Part shown: piece after piece, positions 52,814 to 61,533 of the stretch
Layout of the letters: every line of letters begins with the position of its first letter
How positions within the stretch are numbered: position 1 is the first letter of the stretch
From: Cyanobium usitatum str. Tous
GTDB taxonomy: Bacteria > Cyanobacteriota > Cyanobacteriia > PCC-6307 > Cyanobiaceae
NCBI RefSeq assembly: GCF_003011885.1
Contig: NZ_PXXO01000001.1
Span: 248,001 to 312,000, forward strand
Length of the DNA: 64,000 nucleotides
Reading direction: 5' to 3'
Program-made: the position numbers and the translations under genes
Notes under the pieces: model-generated
Seen by the model: only the letters and a program-made list of their open reading frames with translations
What the model was told of the DNA's origin: nothing
The model's database searches: none

Positions 52814-54004
52814 GTGGCTGGTGCCAATCCTGTGACTGAGCCAGTTGCTAGCGCTGCAGTTGCTATCGGTGTAGTTGGTGGCGGCCAATTGGCCTTGATG
52901 CTTGCCGCCGCTGCCCGCAAGCTCAATGTGCCCCTGCATGTTTTGACACCAGGGGCTCAGGATCCCGCCACTGCCCTTGCCAGCAGTGTGGTGCTGGCTG
53001 AACTCGACGATGTGGCGGCCACCCGGGAGCTGGCGCGCCGCAGTGGCGCTATCACCTTTGAAAACGAATGGGTAGACCTGCCGGCCCTGGCGCCGCTCAG
53101 TTTTGACGGAGTCGTCTTTCTGCCAAGCCTGGAGGCCCTCGCTCCCCTAGTCAGTAAGCGGGGCCAGCGGCAGATGCTGCAGGATCAGGGGCTGCCTTGC
53201 CCGCGCTGGTGCGATCTGCCCACCAGTGGCCTGTTGCCTGAAGGCTTCAACTACCCATTGATGGCCAAGGCCTCCACCGGCGGCTACGACGGCAAGGGGA
53301 CAGCCGTGTTGCGCAGCCCTGAAGATCTCACGGCCCTGCTGGCAAGGGTGCCCCAAGGGGACTGGATTCTTGAGGAGTTTGTCAATTTTGAGCAGGAGCT
53401 CTCCCAGCTCGCCTGCCGCGACCGGGCTGGCAACGTGCGCTGTTATCCCTTGGTGCAGACCCACCAGCACCAGCAGGTATGCGACTGGGTGCTGGCGCCG
53501 GCCTCAGTGCCCCATGCGGTACAGGCCTATGCCCGCAATATCGCCGCTTCCCTGCTCACGGCAATCAATTACGTGGGCGTGATCTCCATTGAGCTTTTTT
53601 ATGGGCCGAGCGGTTTGCAGGTTAATGAAATCGCCCCCCGCACCCACAATTCCGGCCATTTCACGATCGAGGCAGCCCATACCAGCCAGTTCGAGCAGCA
53701 GGTGAGGATCGTGGCTGGCCTGCCGATGGGGTCTGTCGAGTTCCAGGTGCCGGGGGCACTGATGGTGAATTTGTTGGGCTTTGAAAGTTCGGAAGCCGAC
53801 TACCAGGCTCAGCGGGATGATCTGGCAGCCATACCGGAGGCCACGGTGCACTGGTACGGCAAGGAGGGCTCCAGTCCAGGACGCAAGCTTGGTCATGTCA
53901 CCCTGCTGCTGCACGGGGTCACAGCTGGGGAACGGGCTGGCCAGGCGGAGCAGCTTTTAGAGCGGGTCAGATCCATCTGGCCCCTGCCCCCGCAAAACCC
54001 GTAA
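52814..54004 (+). CDS. purK: 5-(carboxyamino)imidazole ribonucleotide synthase
   Basis: ATP-dependent carboxylation of AIR in purine synthesis. 396 residues with ATP-grasp motifs: IGVVGGGQLALMLAAAARKL, MAKASTGGYDGKGTAVL, WILEEFVNFEQELSQLACRD, NYVGVISIELFYGPSGLQVNEIAPRTHNSGHFT and MVNLLGFE. The start is a GTG at 52814. It is followed directly by the candidate 6S RNA, the arrangement known for Synechococcus. Confidence 0.95.
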   Translation: MAGANPVTEPVASAAVAIGVVGGGQLALMLAAAARKLNVPLHVLTPGAQDPATALASSVVLAELDDVAATRELARRSGAITFENEWVDLPALAPLSFDGVVFLPSLEALAPLVSKRGQRQMLQDQGLPCPRWCDLPTSGLLPEGFNYPLMAKASTGGYDGKGTAVLRSPEDLTALLARVPQGDWILEEFVNFEQELSQLACRDRAGNVRCYPLVQTHQHQQVCDWVLAPASVPHAVQAYARNIAASLLTAINYVGVISIELFYGPSGLQVNEIAPRTHNSGHFTIEAAHTSQFEQQVRIVAGLPMGSVEFQVPGALMVNLLGFESSEADYQAQRDDLAAIPEATVHWYGKEGSSPGRKLGHVTLLLHGVTAGERAGQAEQLLERVRSIWPLPPQNP

Positions 54005-54020
54005 TCGGCCTACACTTCCA

Positions 54021-54199
54021 TAGGACTGTCTTGTTGGTGAATGCCTTTTACAGTTTTCTGATCTGACTCCCTTTTCGACATGGGGGTCTGCAGCGGAAGC
54101 AACGTAAACCGGCCTCGTAGCCGGAAACGGCGCCCCGTCCTTGACCCTCTTCTGGTTCCACCAGGTCGAACACTGGGGCAAAACGGCACGGCGGTCCAC
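54021..54199 (+). ncRNA. ssaA: candidate 6S RNA
   Basis: The roughly 200 bases between purK and the convergent nitroreductase hold no gene. They could fold as a long rod: GGACTG at 54023-54028 pairs with CGGTCC at 54192-54197, and an apical hairpin CTGGT-tcc-ACCAG closes the middle. Size (about 180) and position downstream of purK match the 6S RNA gene described in Synechococcus, where it can be co-transcribed with purK. 6S RNA binds RNA polymerase and modulates promoter use in stationary phase. The exact ends are estimates. Confidence 0.6.
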
Positions 54200-54209
54200 C
54201 CCTTTCAAA

Positions 54210-54857
54210 TCAACGCCTCTCGATGAGTTCGGCGGGGGCGTAGCGAACCTTCGCCAGTGAGGCGTATTTATCGCTGCTGTCGCGATAGCCAGCCGCACAC
54301 ACCACACAGCTGCGGTAGGGCGAGTCTGCCAAGTTGAGAATGCGGTCGTAAGCAAGGGGATCGAAGCCTTCGATGGCACAGGTGTCCACTTCGAGCAGGG
54401 CTGCAGCTGTCATGAAGGTGCCCAGGGCGATGTACACCTGGTTGCTGGCCCAGCGGTCGATCTGCTGGCTGCGAGGCCCATTGATCAGGTCGACATCGAT
54501 CATCTGGCGGTAGGTGGCCAGGGCGGTTGAATCGAGGCCGCGAACGGCTGCCATCGTTTCGATTAGGCGATCGGCTTCGGCGGCGCCGATCTGGCGTTGC
54601 ACCAGGAACACCACCAGGTGGGAGCAGTCGGTGATCTGGCTCTGGTTCCACGACTCGGGGCGCAGCTGCTGGCGCAGGGCGGGGTCGTTTATCTCCAGAA
54701 ATTTCCAGGGCTGCAGGCCATAGCTCGATGGGCTCTGCACGAGGGCGTCCTCCAGGGCGGCCCAGGTGGTGTCGTCAATGCGGCGACTGGGGTCAAATAC
54801 CTTGGTGGCGTAGCGCCAGGCCATGGCCCCATTGAGCTGCTGGGGTGAGATCGGCAT
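54210..54857 (-). CDS. nitroreductase-family NAD(P)H-dependent oxidoreductase
   Basis: 215 residues from the ATG at 54857. FMN-binding segments: AMAWRYATKVFDPSRRI (N-terminal Arg/Lys contacts), QSPSSYGLQPWKFLEI, ASNQVYIALGTFMTAAALLEVDTCAIEGFD and VCAAGYRDSSDKYASLAKVR. Resembles NfsB/YdgI-type enzymes. The long upstream extension of the frame is a shadow of the plus-strand gene at 54939. Confidence 0.92.
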   Translation of the reverse strand: MPISPQQLNGAMAWRYATKVFDPSRRIDDTTWAALEDALVQSPSSYGLQPWKFLEINDPALRQQLRPESWNQSQITDCSHLVVFLVQRQIGAAEADRLIETMAAVRGLDSTALATYRQMIDVDLINGPRSQQIDRWASNQVYIALGTFMTAAALLEVDTCAIEGFDPLAYDRILNLADSPYRSCVVCAAGYRDSSDKYASLAKVRYAPAELIERR

Positions 54858-54938
54858 GGTGGGGTGGCGACAACGGTGGGGATAAGGGGCCATTCTGGAC
54901 CTTGTTACTGCCGTGGTCGGGTTCGGCCGCCAGCCTCG

Positions 54939-55337
54939 ATGGAGTCCTTTCAGCAGGCCTTTGAAGCCCTTCTGGCCCTCGCCCCTGGCCCGGTTTTTCC
55001 TCGCGCTCGGGAGCTCTATTTGCGCAAATACTGCCTCGAGGGACGCGACGCCCAGGATCGCTTCCGCACCTTCCTGTTTGAAGAGGAGATTCAGGAATCT
55101 GAAGGGGGCACCGTGCGGGTAAGCGCCCTGAGCTTTGCGGTGGTGCATTGGCAGGCAGCCCAGAGCACCCCTCAGGAATATGCCGCCTACCTTCAGCAGC
55201 GCTGGCAGCTGCAGCCCGAAGGGCTCAGCCTTGAGCGTGAGCCCTGGTTTCGGGAGGGGGGCGCCTTTGCCCGGTTTCAGGCAACGGCCTCCTACGAGCG
55301 TTCCCCTTCCGGTGAGTTGCTGTTGGGTGGTGTCTGA
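54939..55337 (+). CDS. conserved hypothetical cyanobacterial protein
   Basis: 132 residues, soluble. FQQAFEALLALAPGPVFPRARELYLRKYCLEGRDAQDRFRTFLFEEEIQ is a helical start. SALSFAVVHWQAAQSTPQEYAAYLQQRWQLQPEGLSLEREPW follows. No catalytic motif is recognised. It is divergent from the nitroreductase and its end overlaps the DUF2103 gene by 46 bases. Confidence 0.65.
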   Translation: MESFQQAFEALLALAPGPVFPRARELYLRKYCLEGRDAQDRFRTFLFEEEIQESEGGTVRVSALSFAVVHWQAAQSTPQEYAAYLQQRWQLQPEGLSLEREPWFREGGAFARFQATASYERSPSGELLLGGV

Positions 55338-55609
55338 CCCAGCAAGCGATCTAGGCACTGCTGCAGTTGCTCGCGGCTCCAGCCGGTGACTACAAACACC
55401 TCCTGCACGCTGCTGCCGCGTCGGGCGACCAGCTTGTGCCCACCGGTGATGGGCGCTGAAACCCGCAGCCGCATCTGGCTGCTGCGGCCACGCACGCGGC
55501 TGATAACCGCCGGGGTGACGGTGTCGATGCCAGGGCAGAGCGCAAGTTGCTTGAGCAGCGGAATCAGCCCCTCCACGTAGGTGCTGTGGGTGATGACCAC
55601 CCGGCCCAT
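55292..55609 (-). CDS. DUF2103 protein, ClpS neighbour
   Basis: 105 residues from the ATG at 55609. MGRVVITHSTYVEGLIPLLKQLALCPGIDTVTPAVISRVRG and RLRVSAPITGGHKLVARRGSSVQEVFVVTG are the features of the small predicted metal-binding DUF2103 family. Its ATG shares a base with the clpS stop (TGATG), so the two are co-translated. A link with ClpS-dependent proteolysis is suggested only by that context. Confidence 0.8.
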   Translation of the reverse strand: MGRVVITHSTYVEGLIPLLKQLALCPGIDTVTPAVISRVRGRSSQMRLRVSAPITGGHKLVARRGSSVQEVFVVTGWSREQLQQCLDRLLGQTPPNSNSPEGERS

Positions 55610-55914
55610 CAGGCCCGCTCCAAAGGAGCCATGGTCAGGCCGGCTGCTCCCAGCTGCTGGTGGTAGAGCTCCGCCTGTTCCTGGGGGCCGCACCACACCA
55701 CCGCCGAACCCTCCCCGTCTATGCGGTGGGCCAGATCCCAGGCCTTATCAGCGAGCATGCCCGGGATGATGCGCACCAGTGATTCCACCACGTGCTGAAA
55801 GGTGTTGAAGTCGTCGTCAAGCACCACCACCTTGAAATCGGGGTATGGCTGGCGCAGGCGCAGTCGCTCCTGAACGGGGCTGGCGGAGGAAAGGACCACA
55901 ACCACGGACTGCAA
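55609..55914 (-). CDS. clpS: ATP-dependent Clp protease adaptor ClpS
   Basis: 101 residues. Core motifs are YPDFKVVVLDDDFNTFQHVVESLVRIIPGM (the DDxxT substrate-binding segment is DDDFNTF) and AHRIDGEGSAVVWCGPQEQAELYHQQL. It delivers N-degron substrates to the ClpAP/ClpCP protease; clpP lies 4 kb away on the other strand. Confidence 0.93.
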   Translation of the reverse strand: MQSVVVVLSSASPVQERLRLRQPYPDFKVVVLDDDFNTFQHVVESLVRIIPGMLADKAWDLAHRIDGEGSAVVWCGPQEQAELYHQQLGAAGLTMAPLERA

Positions 55915-55975
55915 CGACGAACACCTTTAGGGCTCCAGCCTAGGTAAAGTGCCTTCAACGACTGCAAGCTGCACC

Positions 55976-56077
55976 ATGTTGATCTCTGCGGGTTGGGCCT
56001 CCTTGGCTGCTCTTTTCAGCTTTTCCATCGCCATGGTGGTCTGGGGTCGTCACGGCGACAACAGCATCAAGTTCTGA
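55976..56077 (+). CDS. petN: cytochrome b6-f complex subunit PetN
   Basis: 33 residues: [20 protein letters not shown] then [13 protein letters not shown]. Single membrane span with the SxGWA...FSxxMVVWGR pattern of PetN (subunit VIII) of marine-type Synechococcus, needed for assembly of the b6-f complex in the thylakoid. Divergent from clpS and followed 20 bases later by the next small gene. Confidence 0.85.
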   Translation: MLISAGWASLAALFSFSIAMVVWGRHGDNSIKF

Positions 56078-56097
56078 CCTGGCTTTGACGATCCTCT

Positions 56098-56250
56098 GTG
56101 CCTGAGCTGAACCTCTCCGCCTCCCAGGTGCTTTCCGCAATCGCGGTGTTGCTGCTGGTGTTTGTCAGCGGAGGCGTGATCTATCTCTCCATCATCGAGT
56201 GGAGCGATCGTCGCCGTCGCAACGCCCTTCAAACCAAGCGCCGCAAGTGA
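56098..56250 (+). CDS. 50-residue single-span membrane protein between petN and cofH
   Basis: GTG at 56098 to TGA at 56248. Residues 12-32 are hydrophobic (LSAIAVLLLVFVSGGVIYLS) and the C-terminus is very basic (EWSDRRRRNALQTKRRK). The inner face probably holds the basic tail. It overlaps the cofH start as GTGA. A small thylakoid or plasma-membrane protein; no family recognised. Confidence 0.65.
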   Translation: MPELNLSASQVLSAIAVLLLVFVSGGVIYLSIIEWSDRRRRNALQTKRRK

Positions 56251-57584
56251 GCCCAGCCGGCTCTTCGCCACCATCCCCCACTCCCTCTGGGTTAGCGGAT
56301 TGGGCCTGGCAGAGCGCCGCAGAGCTGCTGGTGCCACCCCCAGCTGGGCCATCTAGCCCTTCGGCAGCCCCCGACCTAGAGGCACTTGACCTAGAGCCCC
56401 TCGACCTAGATGACCTTGTTGCGGCCATTGACTCGGCCCAGCCGAGGCTGCCTCTCAGTGTTGATAGCGGTAAGCACGACCCGGGCAGCTGGGATCCGGC
56501 CTTGCTTGCCTCCCTCGGTCTGATCCTGCTCAGCCGCCCCGCTGACGCCGAGCAGGATGAATTGCTGCGCCGCGCTGCAGACGGCTTGCGTCAGCAACTA
56601 GCTGGCAACATCGTCACCTACGTGGTGAACCGCAACCTCAACGTTTCAAACCACTGCATCAAGCACTGCAGCTTCTGCGCCTTCCGCCGCGATGCTGGCG
56701 AGCCCGGCGCCTACTGGCTTAGCGAAGCCGACCTGCAGCAAAAAGCCGCCGAGGCGCTTGAGGCTGGAGCCACTGAGCTCTGCATCCAGGGCGGACTCAA
56801 CCCAGCCGCCACGGTGGCAGGCAGTCAGCTGGCCTATGCCGAACGGTTGCTTGGTCTGTTGCAGCAGGCAGCACCGGGGTTGCACCTTCATGCCTTTTCG
56901 CCCCAGGAGCTGCTTTATTTCGCCCAGCACGACGGGCTTCCGCTTGATCAGGTGCTGGATCGGCTGCAGGCGGCGGGGTTGGGATCGGTGCCGGGTACGG
57001 CGGCAGAGGTGCTCAGTGAGCCGGTGCGGCAGGTGCTCTGCCCGGAGAAACTCACGGCCAGGGAGTGGGTGGCGGTGATGCTTCAGGTGCACCAGCACGG
57101 CTTGCCTGCCACCAGCACCCTTATGGCAGGCCACATCGAGTCCCCGGCAGACGTGGTGGCTCACCTGCTCACCCTGGTGGCGGTGCAGCGCTACGCCTGG
57201 CAGCATCAGCGCCAGGGTTTCACTGAGTTTGTGCTGCTGCCTTTTGTGGGCGCCTCGGCGCCAGCTGCCCTGCGCTCCCGTGTGCAACGGGACCAGCCCG
57301 ACCCTGCAGCGATGTTGCGGCTCACGGCCCAGGCCCGGCTGTTACTGGGGCCCTGGTTTCGCTTCCACCAGCCCAGCTGGGTGAAGCTCACCCTCCCAGG
57401 GGCCACCGAGGCCCTGCGCTGGGGCTGCAATGACCTGGGCGGCACCTTGATGGAGGAACACATCACCACGATGGCCGGTGCCAGCGGCGGCACCCGCCAG
57501 TCCCCCCAGGCGCTTGAGGCGGCTGCCCAGCGGCTTGGCCGTCCGGTGCGGCGCCGCACCACCCTCTACGGAGCTGTGGCGTGA
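56247..57584 (+). CDS. cofH: FO synthase subunit CofH (radical SAM)
   Basis: 445 residues from a GTG overlapping the previous stop. Radical-SAM cysteines lie in HCIKHCSFCAFRRD (CxxxCxxC). LCIQGGLNP, LHAFSPQELLYFA and ATSTLMAGHIESPADVVAHL follow. CofH transfers the tyrosine-derived hydroxybenzyl group to the flavin precursor to make F0, the antenna of deazaflavin photolyases in cyanobacteria. Residues 1-90 are an extra Pro/Asp-rich N-terminus. cofG is not in the window. Confidence 0.9.
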   Translation: MSPAGSSPPSPTPSGLADWAWQSAAELLVPPPAGPSSPSAAPDLEALDLEPLDLDDLVAAIDSAQPRLPLSVDSGKHDPGSWDPALLASLGLILLSRPADAEQDELLRRAADGLRQQLAGNIVTYVVNRNLNVSNHCIKHCSFCAFRRDAGEPGAYWLSEADLQQKAAEALEAGATELCIQGGLNPAATVAGSQLAYAERLLGLLQQAAPGLHLHAFSPQELLYFAQHDGLPLDQVLDRLQAAGLGSVPGTAAEVLSEPVRQVLCPEKLTAREWVAVMLQVHQHGLPATSTLMAGHIESPADVVAHLLTLVAVQRYAWQHQRQGFTEFVLLPFVGASAPAALRSRVQRDQPDPAAMLRLTAQARLLLGPWFRFHQPSWVKLTLPGATEALRWGCNDLGGTLMEEHITTMAGASGGTRQSPQALEAAAQRLGRPVRRRTTLYGAVA

Positions 57585-58876
57585 CCCGCTTGCGCTGGAC
57601 CCTCACCCTGACTTTTCTGCTGCTGCTGCTTCCCGCTGGCTTGCTGCTGCGATCTCCCCGGCCCCGGGCCGAGGGCCTGGAGCGGTTGATTGGCCAGGCT
57701 GCCCTGCTGCAGAGCTTTCCCGCCGCCCCGGAGCGACCGGTGCCAGCCCTGTGGAGCCAGCGCCTCGGCGCTGCTCAGGCGCGTCGAGTTTGGCGTCAGC
57801 AGCGCCGCTTCTGGTGGCAGTTCTGGGGGCGCGATGGCGATGGTGGCGCCTATTTGGCCTATCAGTTCCAAGCAGGAAGCCCCCTGCCTTCCCATGGAAT
57901 TCGGGTTGATGACCTCGTGGTCGTGGCAGCCGATCCCCTTGCCAAGCGGCTACTGCAAGACCAGCTCAAGTTGGCCCAACGTCAGCGCCGCGGTCTGGAG
58001 CAGCGCTGTCTGCAGCGGTTGCAGCAGGAGCAAGCGGTTTTCTGGGCCCCCCTTGGCCTCGGCGTGATGGCGGGCCCTGCAGCCCCTTTGCTGCAACGCT
58101 TCCAGGAGGGATGTTTGAGTCTCGAGCTCGAGGGGGCCAATCTGGGGCTCGCTGGAGAAGCAGCTGCCGCCAGCGGCCTGTTGGCCGCCCCAGGTCGTGC
58201 GGCAACACCCGTCGTTCCTCCCCCCCTGCCTTCAGGGTTGCTGCTGGAGTGGCGCGGTCCTGGCCTTGAGGGCTTATTGCAGGGGCTGTTGAGCCGCCAG
58301 CTGATCCGGGAACCCCTGTCGGCTCGCTACGGCATCGGTGATGCCCAAATAACCATGCTGCGTCGTGTGCCCTTTGTCTTGCGACTGCGCCCGCTGGCCC
58401 AGGGGCCTTTCCAGACGGGTCTGGAGCTGCAGTTGGTGGTCTCAGGGGATCGGCGTCCCTGGAACCAGATGCTCGCTGGGCTGGTTGAACCGCTGGAGAC
58501 CCAGGGACTCGAGGCGACGCAATCTGGCTCCAAGGCCTTAGCCGCGACGCTCTGGCGCCAGCAGGATGGGCGAGTCGTGGGAGGTTGGCGCTGGGTGCTG
58601 GCTGGTTCAGGCAGCACCCACTTGCTGCTGTTCCTTGGACCCGAACCACCTGCCGCTACTCCTGCAGCAGCCACGCCTGTGCTGAGCCAGCCCGGCCTTG
58701 GCGCTTCTATGCAGCTGCGGCTGCGGCCTGCAGCGCTTGCAGAGCGGGGCTTGCTGCCGCCCGAATTGCCCAAGCCCGTCCAACTGGCTAGCCAGCTCAG
58801 CCTGACGGCAGTGCCAGCTGCTCCTGGCTCAGCCCTCAGCCAGCTGACTGGGCGGCTTCAGCTGCAATCTCGGTAG
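57581..58876 (+). CDS. membrane-anchored hypothetical protein
   Basis: 431 residues from a GTG overlapping cofH (GTGA). N-terminal hydrophobic segment (LTLTFLLLLLPAGLLLRS) as an uncleaved anchor or signal. The rest is Leu/Arg/Gln-rich, with RAEGLERLIGQAALLQSFPAAPERPVPALWSQRLG and a beta-rich C-terminal half. I recognise no family. The transcript order petN, small membrane protein, cofH and this gene is tight. Its end overlaps thf1 convergently by 41 bases. Confidence 0.7.
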   Translation: MTRLRWTLTLTFLLLLLPAGLLLRSPRPRAEGLERLIGQAALLQSFPAAPERPVPALWSQRLGAAQARRVWRQQRRFWWQFWGRDGDGGAYLAYQFQAGSPLPSHGIRVDDLVVVAADPLAKRLLQDQLKLAQRQRRGLEQRCLQRLQQEQAVFWAPLGLGVMAGPAAPLLQRFQEGCLSLELEGANLGLAGEAAAASGLLAAPGRAATPVVPPPLPSGLLLEWRGPGLEGLLQGLLSRQLIREPLSARYGIGDAQITMLRRVPFVLRLRPLAQGPFQTGLELQLVVSGDRRPWNQMLAGLVEPLETQGLEATQSGSKALAATLWRQQDGRVVGGWRWVLAGSGSTHLLLFLGPEPPAATPAAATPVLSQPGLGASMQLRLRPAALAERGLLPPELPKPVQLASQLSLTAVPAAPGSALSQLTGRLQLQSR

Positions 58877-59552
58877 GTGCCTCTGTGGCTTCCTGTTGCT
58901 GCCGTTCCCGTTTACGGCGTTCAGCAGCAACGGTTTCCGCCATTAGCTCAACGGCCTGGGCCATTTTCTCGAGGTTGGTGGCGTAGAGACTCAGGTCCTT
59001 GTCGAGTCGCTCGCGCAGCAAGCCCATGGCGCCGCCCAGCTCGTGGGCATAGCTGCGCAGGGCGGAGGCATCCAAGGCGTCTGCGCCCTGCGCCTGCTCC
59101 AACAAGCTCAGCAGGCCTACGGCCATCAACCGTGAATAGTGGAAATCGGGGCGGCGGATGTCAGCAAGAGCTGCCGCAAGGGGTTCGGGTGCGCCCGAAC
59201 CCTCCTGTTCGATCCATTGCTTCACCTGCTCGACGCTGTGGCTGCCCATGGCTGCCATGGCGCTGTCACGCTGCTGGCGCAACTGGTTGGCATCGAAACC
59301 GGAAGCGGAACAAAGGGCCTGGAGCAGGGGGAGGCGCTGGGCGTCAGGGCGATAGCCCCGGGCAAAACTGTCGAACACCTGAATCAGGCCGCAGGCAAAC
59401 AGGGCATCACTGCGAAAGCCGGTTTGACGGCTGAGCAGGTGCAGCTCCACAAGCAGCTCATCCACCATGCGGCGATAGAGCGGCGCGATCACGTAAGGGA
59501 AGGCGCGATGAAACTCCCGCTTGCTGTCGGCAACGGTGAGGGCTGCACTCAC
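58836..59552 (-). CDS. thf1: thylakoid formation protein Thf1 (Psb29)
   Basis: 238 residues from a GTG at 59552. TVADSKREFHRAFPYVIAPLYRRMVDELLVELHLLSRQTGF is the conserved start. DALFACGLIQVFDSFARGYRPDAQRLPLLQALCSASGFD and YSRLMAVGLLSLLEQAQG follow, with a coiled-coil C-terminus. Thf1 interacts with FtsH proteases and supports photosystem II repair; ftsH lies 2 kb away. Confidence 0.93.
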   Translation of the reverse strand: MSAALTVADSKREFHRAFPYVIAPLYRRMVDELLVELHLLSRQTGFRSDALFACGLIQVFDSFARGYRPDAQRLPLLQALCSASGFDANQLRQQRDSAMAAMGSHSVEQVKQWIEQEGSGAPEPLAAALADIRRPDFHYSRLMAVGLLSLLEQAQGADALDASALRSYAHELGGAMGLLRERLDKDLSLYATNLEKMAQAVELMAETVAAERRKRERQQQEATEAPTEIAAEAAQSAG

Positions 59553-59628
59553 GCTGGATTAGGCCAAGGTTGGTCGACCCTAGCCGCCCGGGCTCAGTAG
59601 GATCGGGACCACTCGCAAATGCAGCTCC

Positions 59629-60219
59629 ATGATCCCGATCGTTATTGAAGAGTCGGGCCGGGGTGAGCGCGCATTTGACATCTATTCCCGGCTACTGCGG
59701 GAGCGCATCATCTTCTTGGGTGAACCGGTCACTGCTGAGTCGGCCAACCGGGTTGTGGCCCAGTTGCTTTTCCTAGAGGCAGAAGATCCCGAGAAGGATA
59801 TTTTCATGTACATCAATTCTCCGGGTGGATCGGTATACGACGGTCTGGGAATTTTTGACACCATGCAGCACATCAAGCCAGATGTGCAAACCGTCTGCGT
59901 GGGTCTGGCCGCTTCGATGGGTGCCTTTCTGCTTTGTGCTGGCACCAAGGGCAAGCGCAGCAGCCTCACCCACTCGCGGATCATGATCCACCAGCCCCTG
60001 GGCGGCGCCCGCGGCCAGGCCAGCGACATCCGCATTCAGGCAAACGAAATCCTCTACTTGAAGCAGAAGCTCAACCAGGAGCTCAGCGATCGCACGGGCC
60101 AAGCCCTGCCCCGCATCGAGGAAGACACCGACCGCGACTTTTTCATGTCACCCGCGGAGGCTGTTGAGTACGGCTTAATTGACAAGGTGATCGAAAAGCG
60201 ACCAGTGCGTCCCGTTTGA
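59629..60219 (+). CDS. clpP: ATP-dependent Clp protease proteolytic subunit
   Basis: 196 residues. Serine protease triad: Ser in [16 protein letters not shown], His in [14 protein letters not shown] and Asp in the [20 protein letters not shown] region. IYINSPGG-type segment [20 protein letters not shown]. Forms the tetradecameric chamber with ClpC/ClpX. One of several clpP paralogues expected in cyanobacteria. Confidence 0.96.
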   Translation: MIPIVIEESGRGERAFDIYSRLLRERIIFLGEPVTAESANRVVAQLLFLEAEDPEKDIFMYINSPGGSVYDGLGIFDTMQHIKPDVQTVCVGLAASMGAFLLCAGTKGKRSSLTHSRIMIHQPLGGARGQASDIRIQANEILYLKQKLNQELSDRTGQALPRIEEDTDRDFFMSPAEAVEYGLIDKVIEKRPVRPV

Positions 60220-60242
60220 GGGACTAATTTACAAGGGCACGA

Positions 60243-60409
60243 TTAAAACGAGTAGCGCAAACTCAGCTGCACCCCATGGGCTTGCAGGTCCGCCTTGGTT
60301 CCTCCGATAGGGATTGTGGTGCCTTTGGCCAATCGCTGCCTGCCCCCAGCCGCACATAGGGGCCGGGAGCCAGCGCTGGGTTGGCGAGATTTACGTCAAT
60401 ATCAGGCAT
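60243..60409 (-). pseudogene. 3' remnant of an outer-membrane beta-barrel gene
   Basis: The minus strand ends KGTTIPIGGTKADLQAHGVQ, then LSLRYSF and TAA. This is a typical outer-membrane C-terminal strand with terminal Phe. Upstream the matching sense lies in another frame (NPALAPGPYVRLGAGSDWPK). The frames meet near 60326, where one base appears lost. Nothing further upstream belongs to it, since the phosphotransferase gene occupies that DNA. A truncated, frameshifted leftover. Confidence 0.55.
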
Positions 60410-61484
60410 TCCAGGCACTCGGATCGGGCAGAGCTAGAGCTTGCCAGGCGTCAATTTCCAAGGCGTAGGCCGCATGACGCTGGATCGAGTCATCCATGAA
60501 CAGGGCTGCCCGGATCGGAATGTCTGGGCCCGTGAAGGAATGCATGGCTATGCCGGCAGTGATGGTCCGTAGAGCTGCTAATTGCAGGTCGTACCTGGCC
60601 TCTTCAAGCGAGTAATCACAAACTCCAAGCTTGAGTAGTTCCTGGTGCCAAGCCAGTAGCAGGTCTTCATGACGTCCAAGCCGCTGAGCCTGGGGCGTGC
60701 TGCCGCCAATCAAAAAGGCGATATCAATAGCGGCTGAACTACGGCTGGCCCAGGACCAATCAATTATCACTGACTCTGGATCTTCTACAGTATTGCCGAA
60801 TAGCAGATTGTCGGCGCGCAGATCACCATGGACGAGGGTCCATGGCCTGTCATTGAGAGCCTGATCAATATCTGCACTTTGCTCGAGTACGGCTCGATAT
60901 AACCTGCAAACATCCGTGCCGAAGCGCACGCCATAGGTGGCAAAGAAATCATCAACGATTTCGGCTTTGGGGTCTGCAAACCAGAAGCCATGGTTTGGCA
61001 ACCAGCTGTGCTGGTTCAAGGAAGGATCTAGCCAGAATTCGGCGTGGATAGCGGCCATGCGTTGAATCGTGGCCAACGTTTCCTGGTAGCTCAGTCCGAT
61101 TACTTGATCACCAGAACGTAGGTGGGTCAGATCCTCGATCAGCAACCAATAGGGCTCAGAGGAATTGGTTGCAAAGACTGAGGGTTTGTGATTTTCTAAT
61201 CTTGGCGTGCAGTGAGTGTAAACACCCACCTCACGACCAAAGGCATTATTCAGCCGGCTGAACTCATTGAAGTCCTTATTGGAGGTTTCACTTTTGAGAA
61301 TTACGCTTGCTGGCCCTTCTTCAGGTGGATCACAGCTCAGCTCCAGGCGCCAAGTGGTCGATTGAAACCCCCGGCCCTCCCCGAGCAGCTTCGCTTCCAG
61401 GCTTTTGACATTTGAGGAGTCGAATCGCGTGGCGGCGGGCTGGGTGGCTCGCTGGCTAGCGGAGCACCCACAGAGTGCACCCAC
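60402..61484 (-). CDS. aminoglycoside phosphotransferase/CHK kinase-like protein
   Basis: About 360 residues with a protein-kinase-like small-molecule kinase fold. AKLLGEGRGFQSTTWRLEL (nucleotide loop), ASVILKSE (Lys), YWLLIEDLTHLRSGDQ (hinge), WTLVHGDLRADNLLFG (Brenner-type HGDxxxxN) and SVIIDWSWASRSSAAIDIAFLI (metal Asp). Substrates in this family range from aminoglycosides to choline and sterols; none can be named. The start is uncertain: GTG at 61484 is proposed. GC is visibly lower than that of its neighbours, suggesting transfer. Confidence 0.8.
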   Translation of the reverse strand: MGALCGCSASQRATQPAATRFDSSNVKSLEAKLLGEGRGFQSTTWRLELSCDPPEEGPASVILKSETSNKDFNEFSRLNNAFGREVGVYTHCTPRLENHKPSVFATNSSEPYWLLIEDLTHLRSGDQVIGLSYQETLATIQRMAAIHAEFWLDPSLNQHSWLPNHGFWFADPKAEIVDDFFATYGVRFGTDVCRLYRAVLEQSADIDQALNDRPWTLVHGDLRADNLLFGNTVEDPESVIIDWSWASRSSAAIDIAFLIGGSTPQAQRLGRHEDLLLAWHQELLKLGVCDYSLEEARYDLQLAALRTITAGIAMHSFTGPDIPIRAALFMDDSIQRHAAYALEIDAWQALALPDPSAWNA

Positions 61485-61533
61485 GACGAGTCGCGTGGAT
61501 GCCGGTCCTGTGATGGCTAGTGCTACTGCTTGA

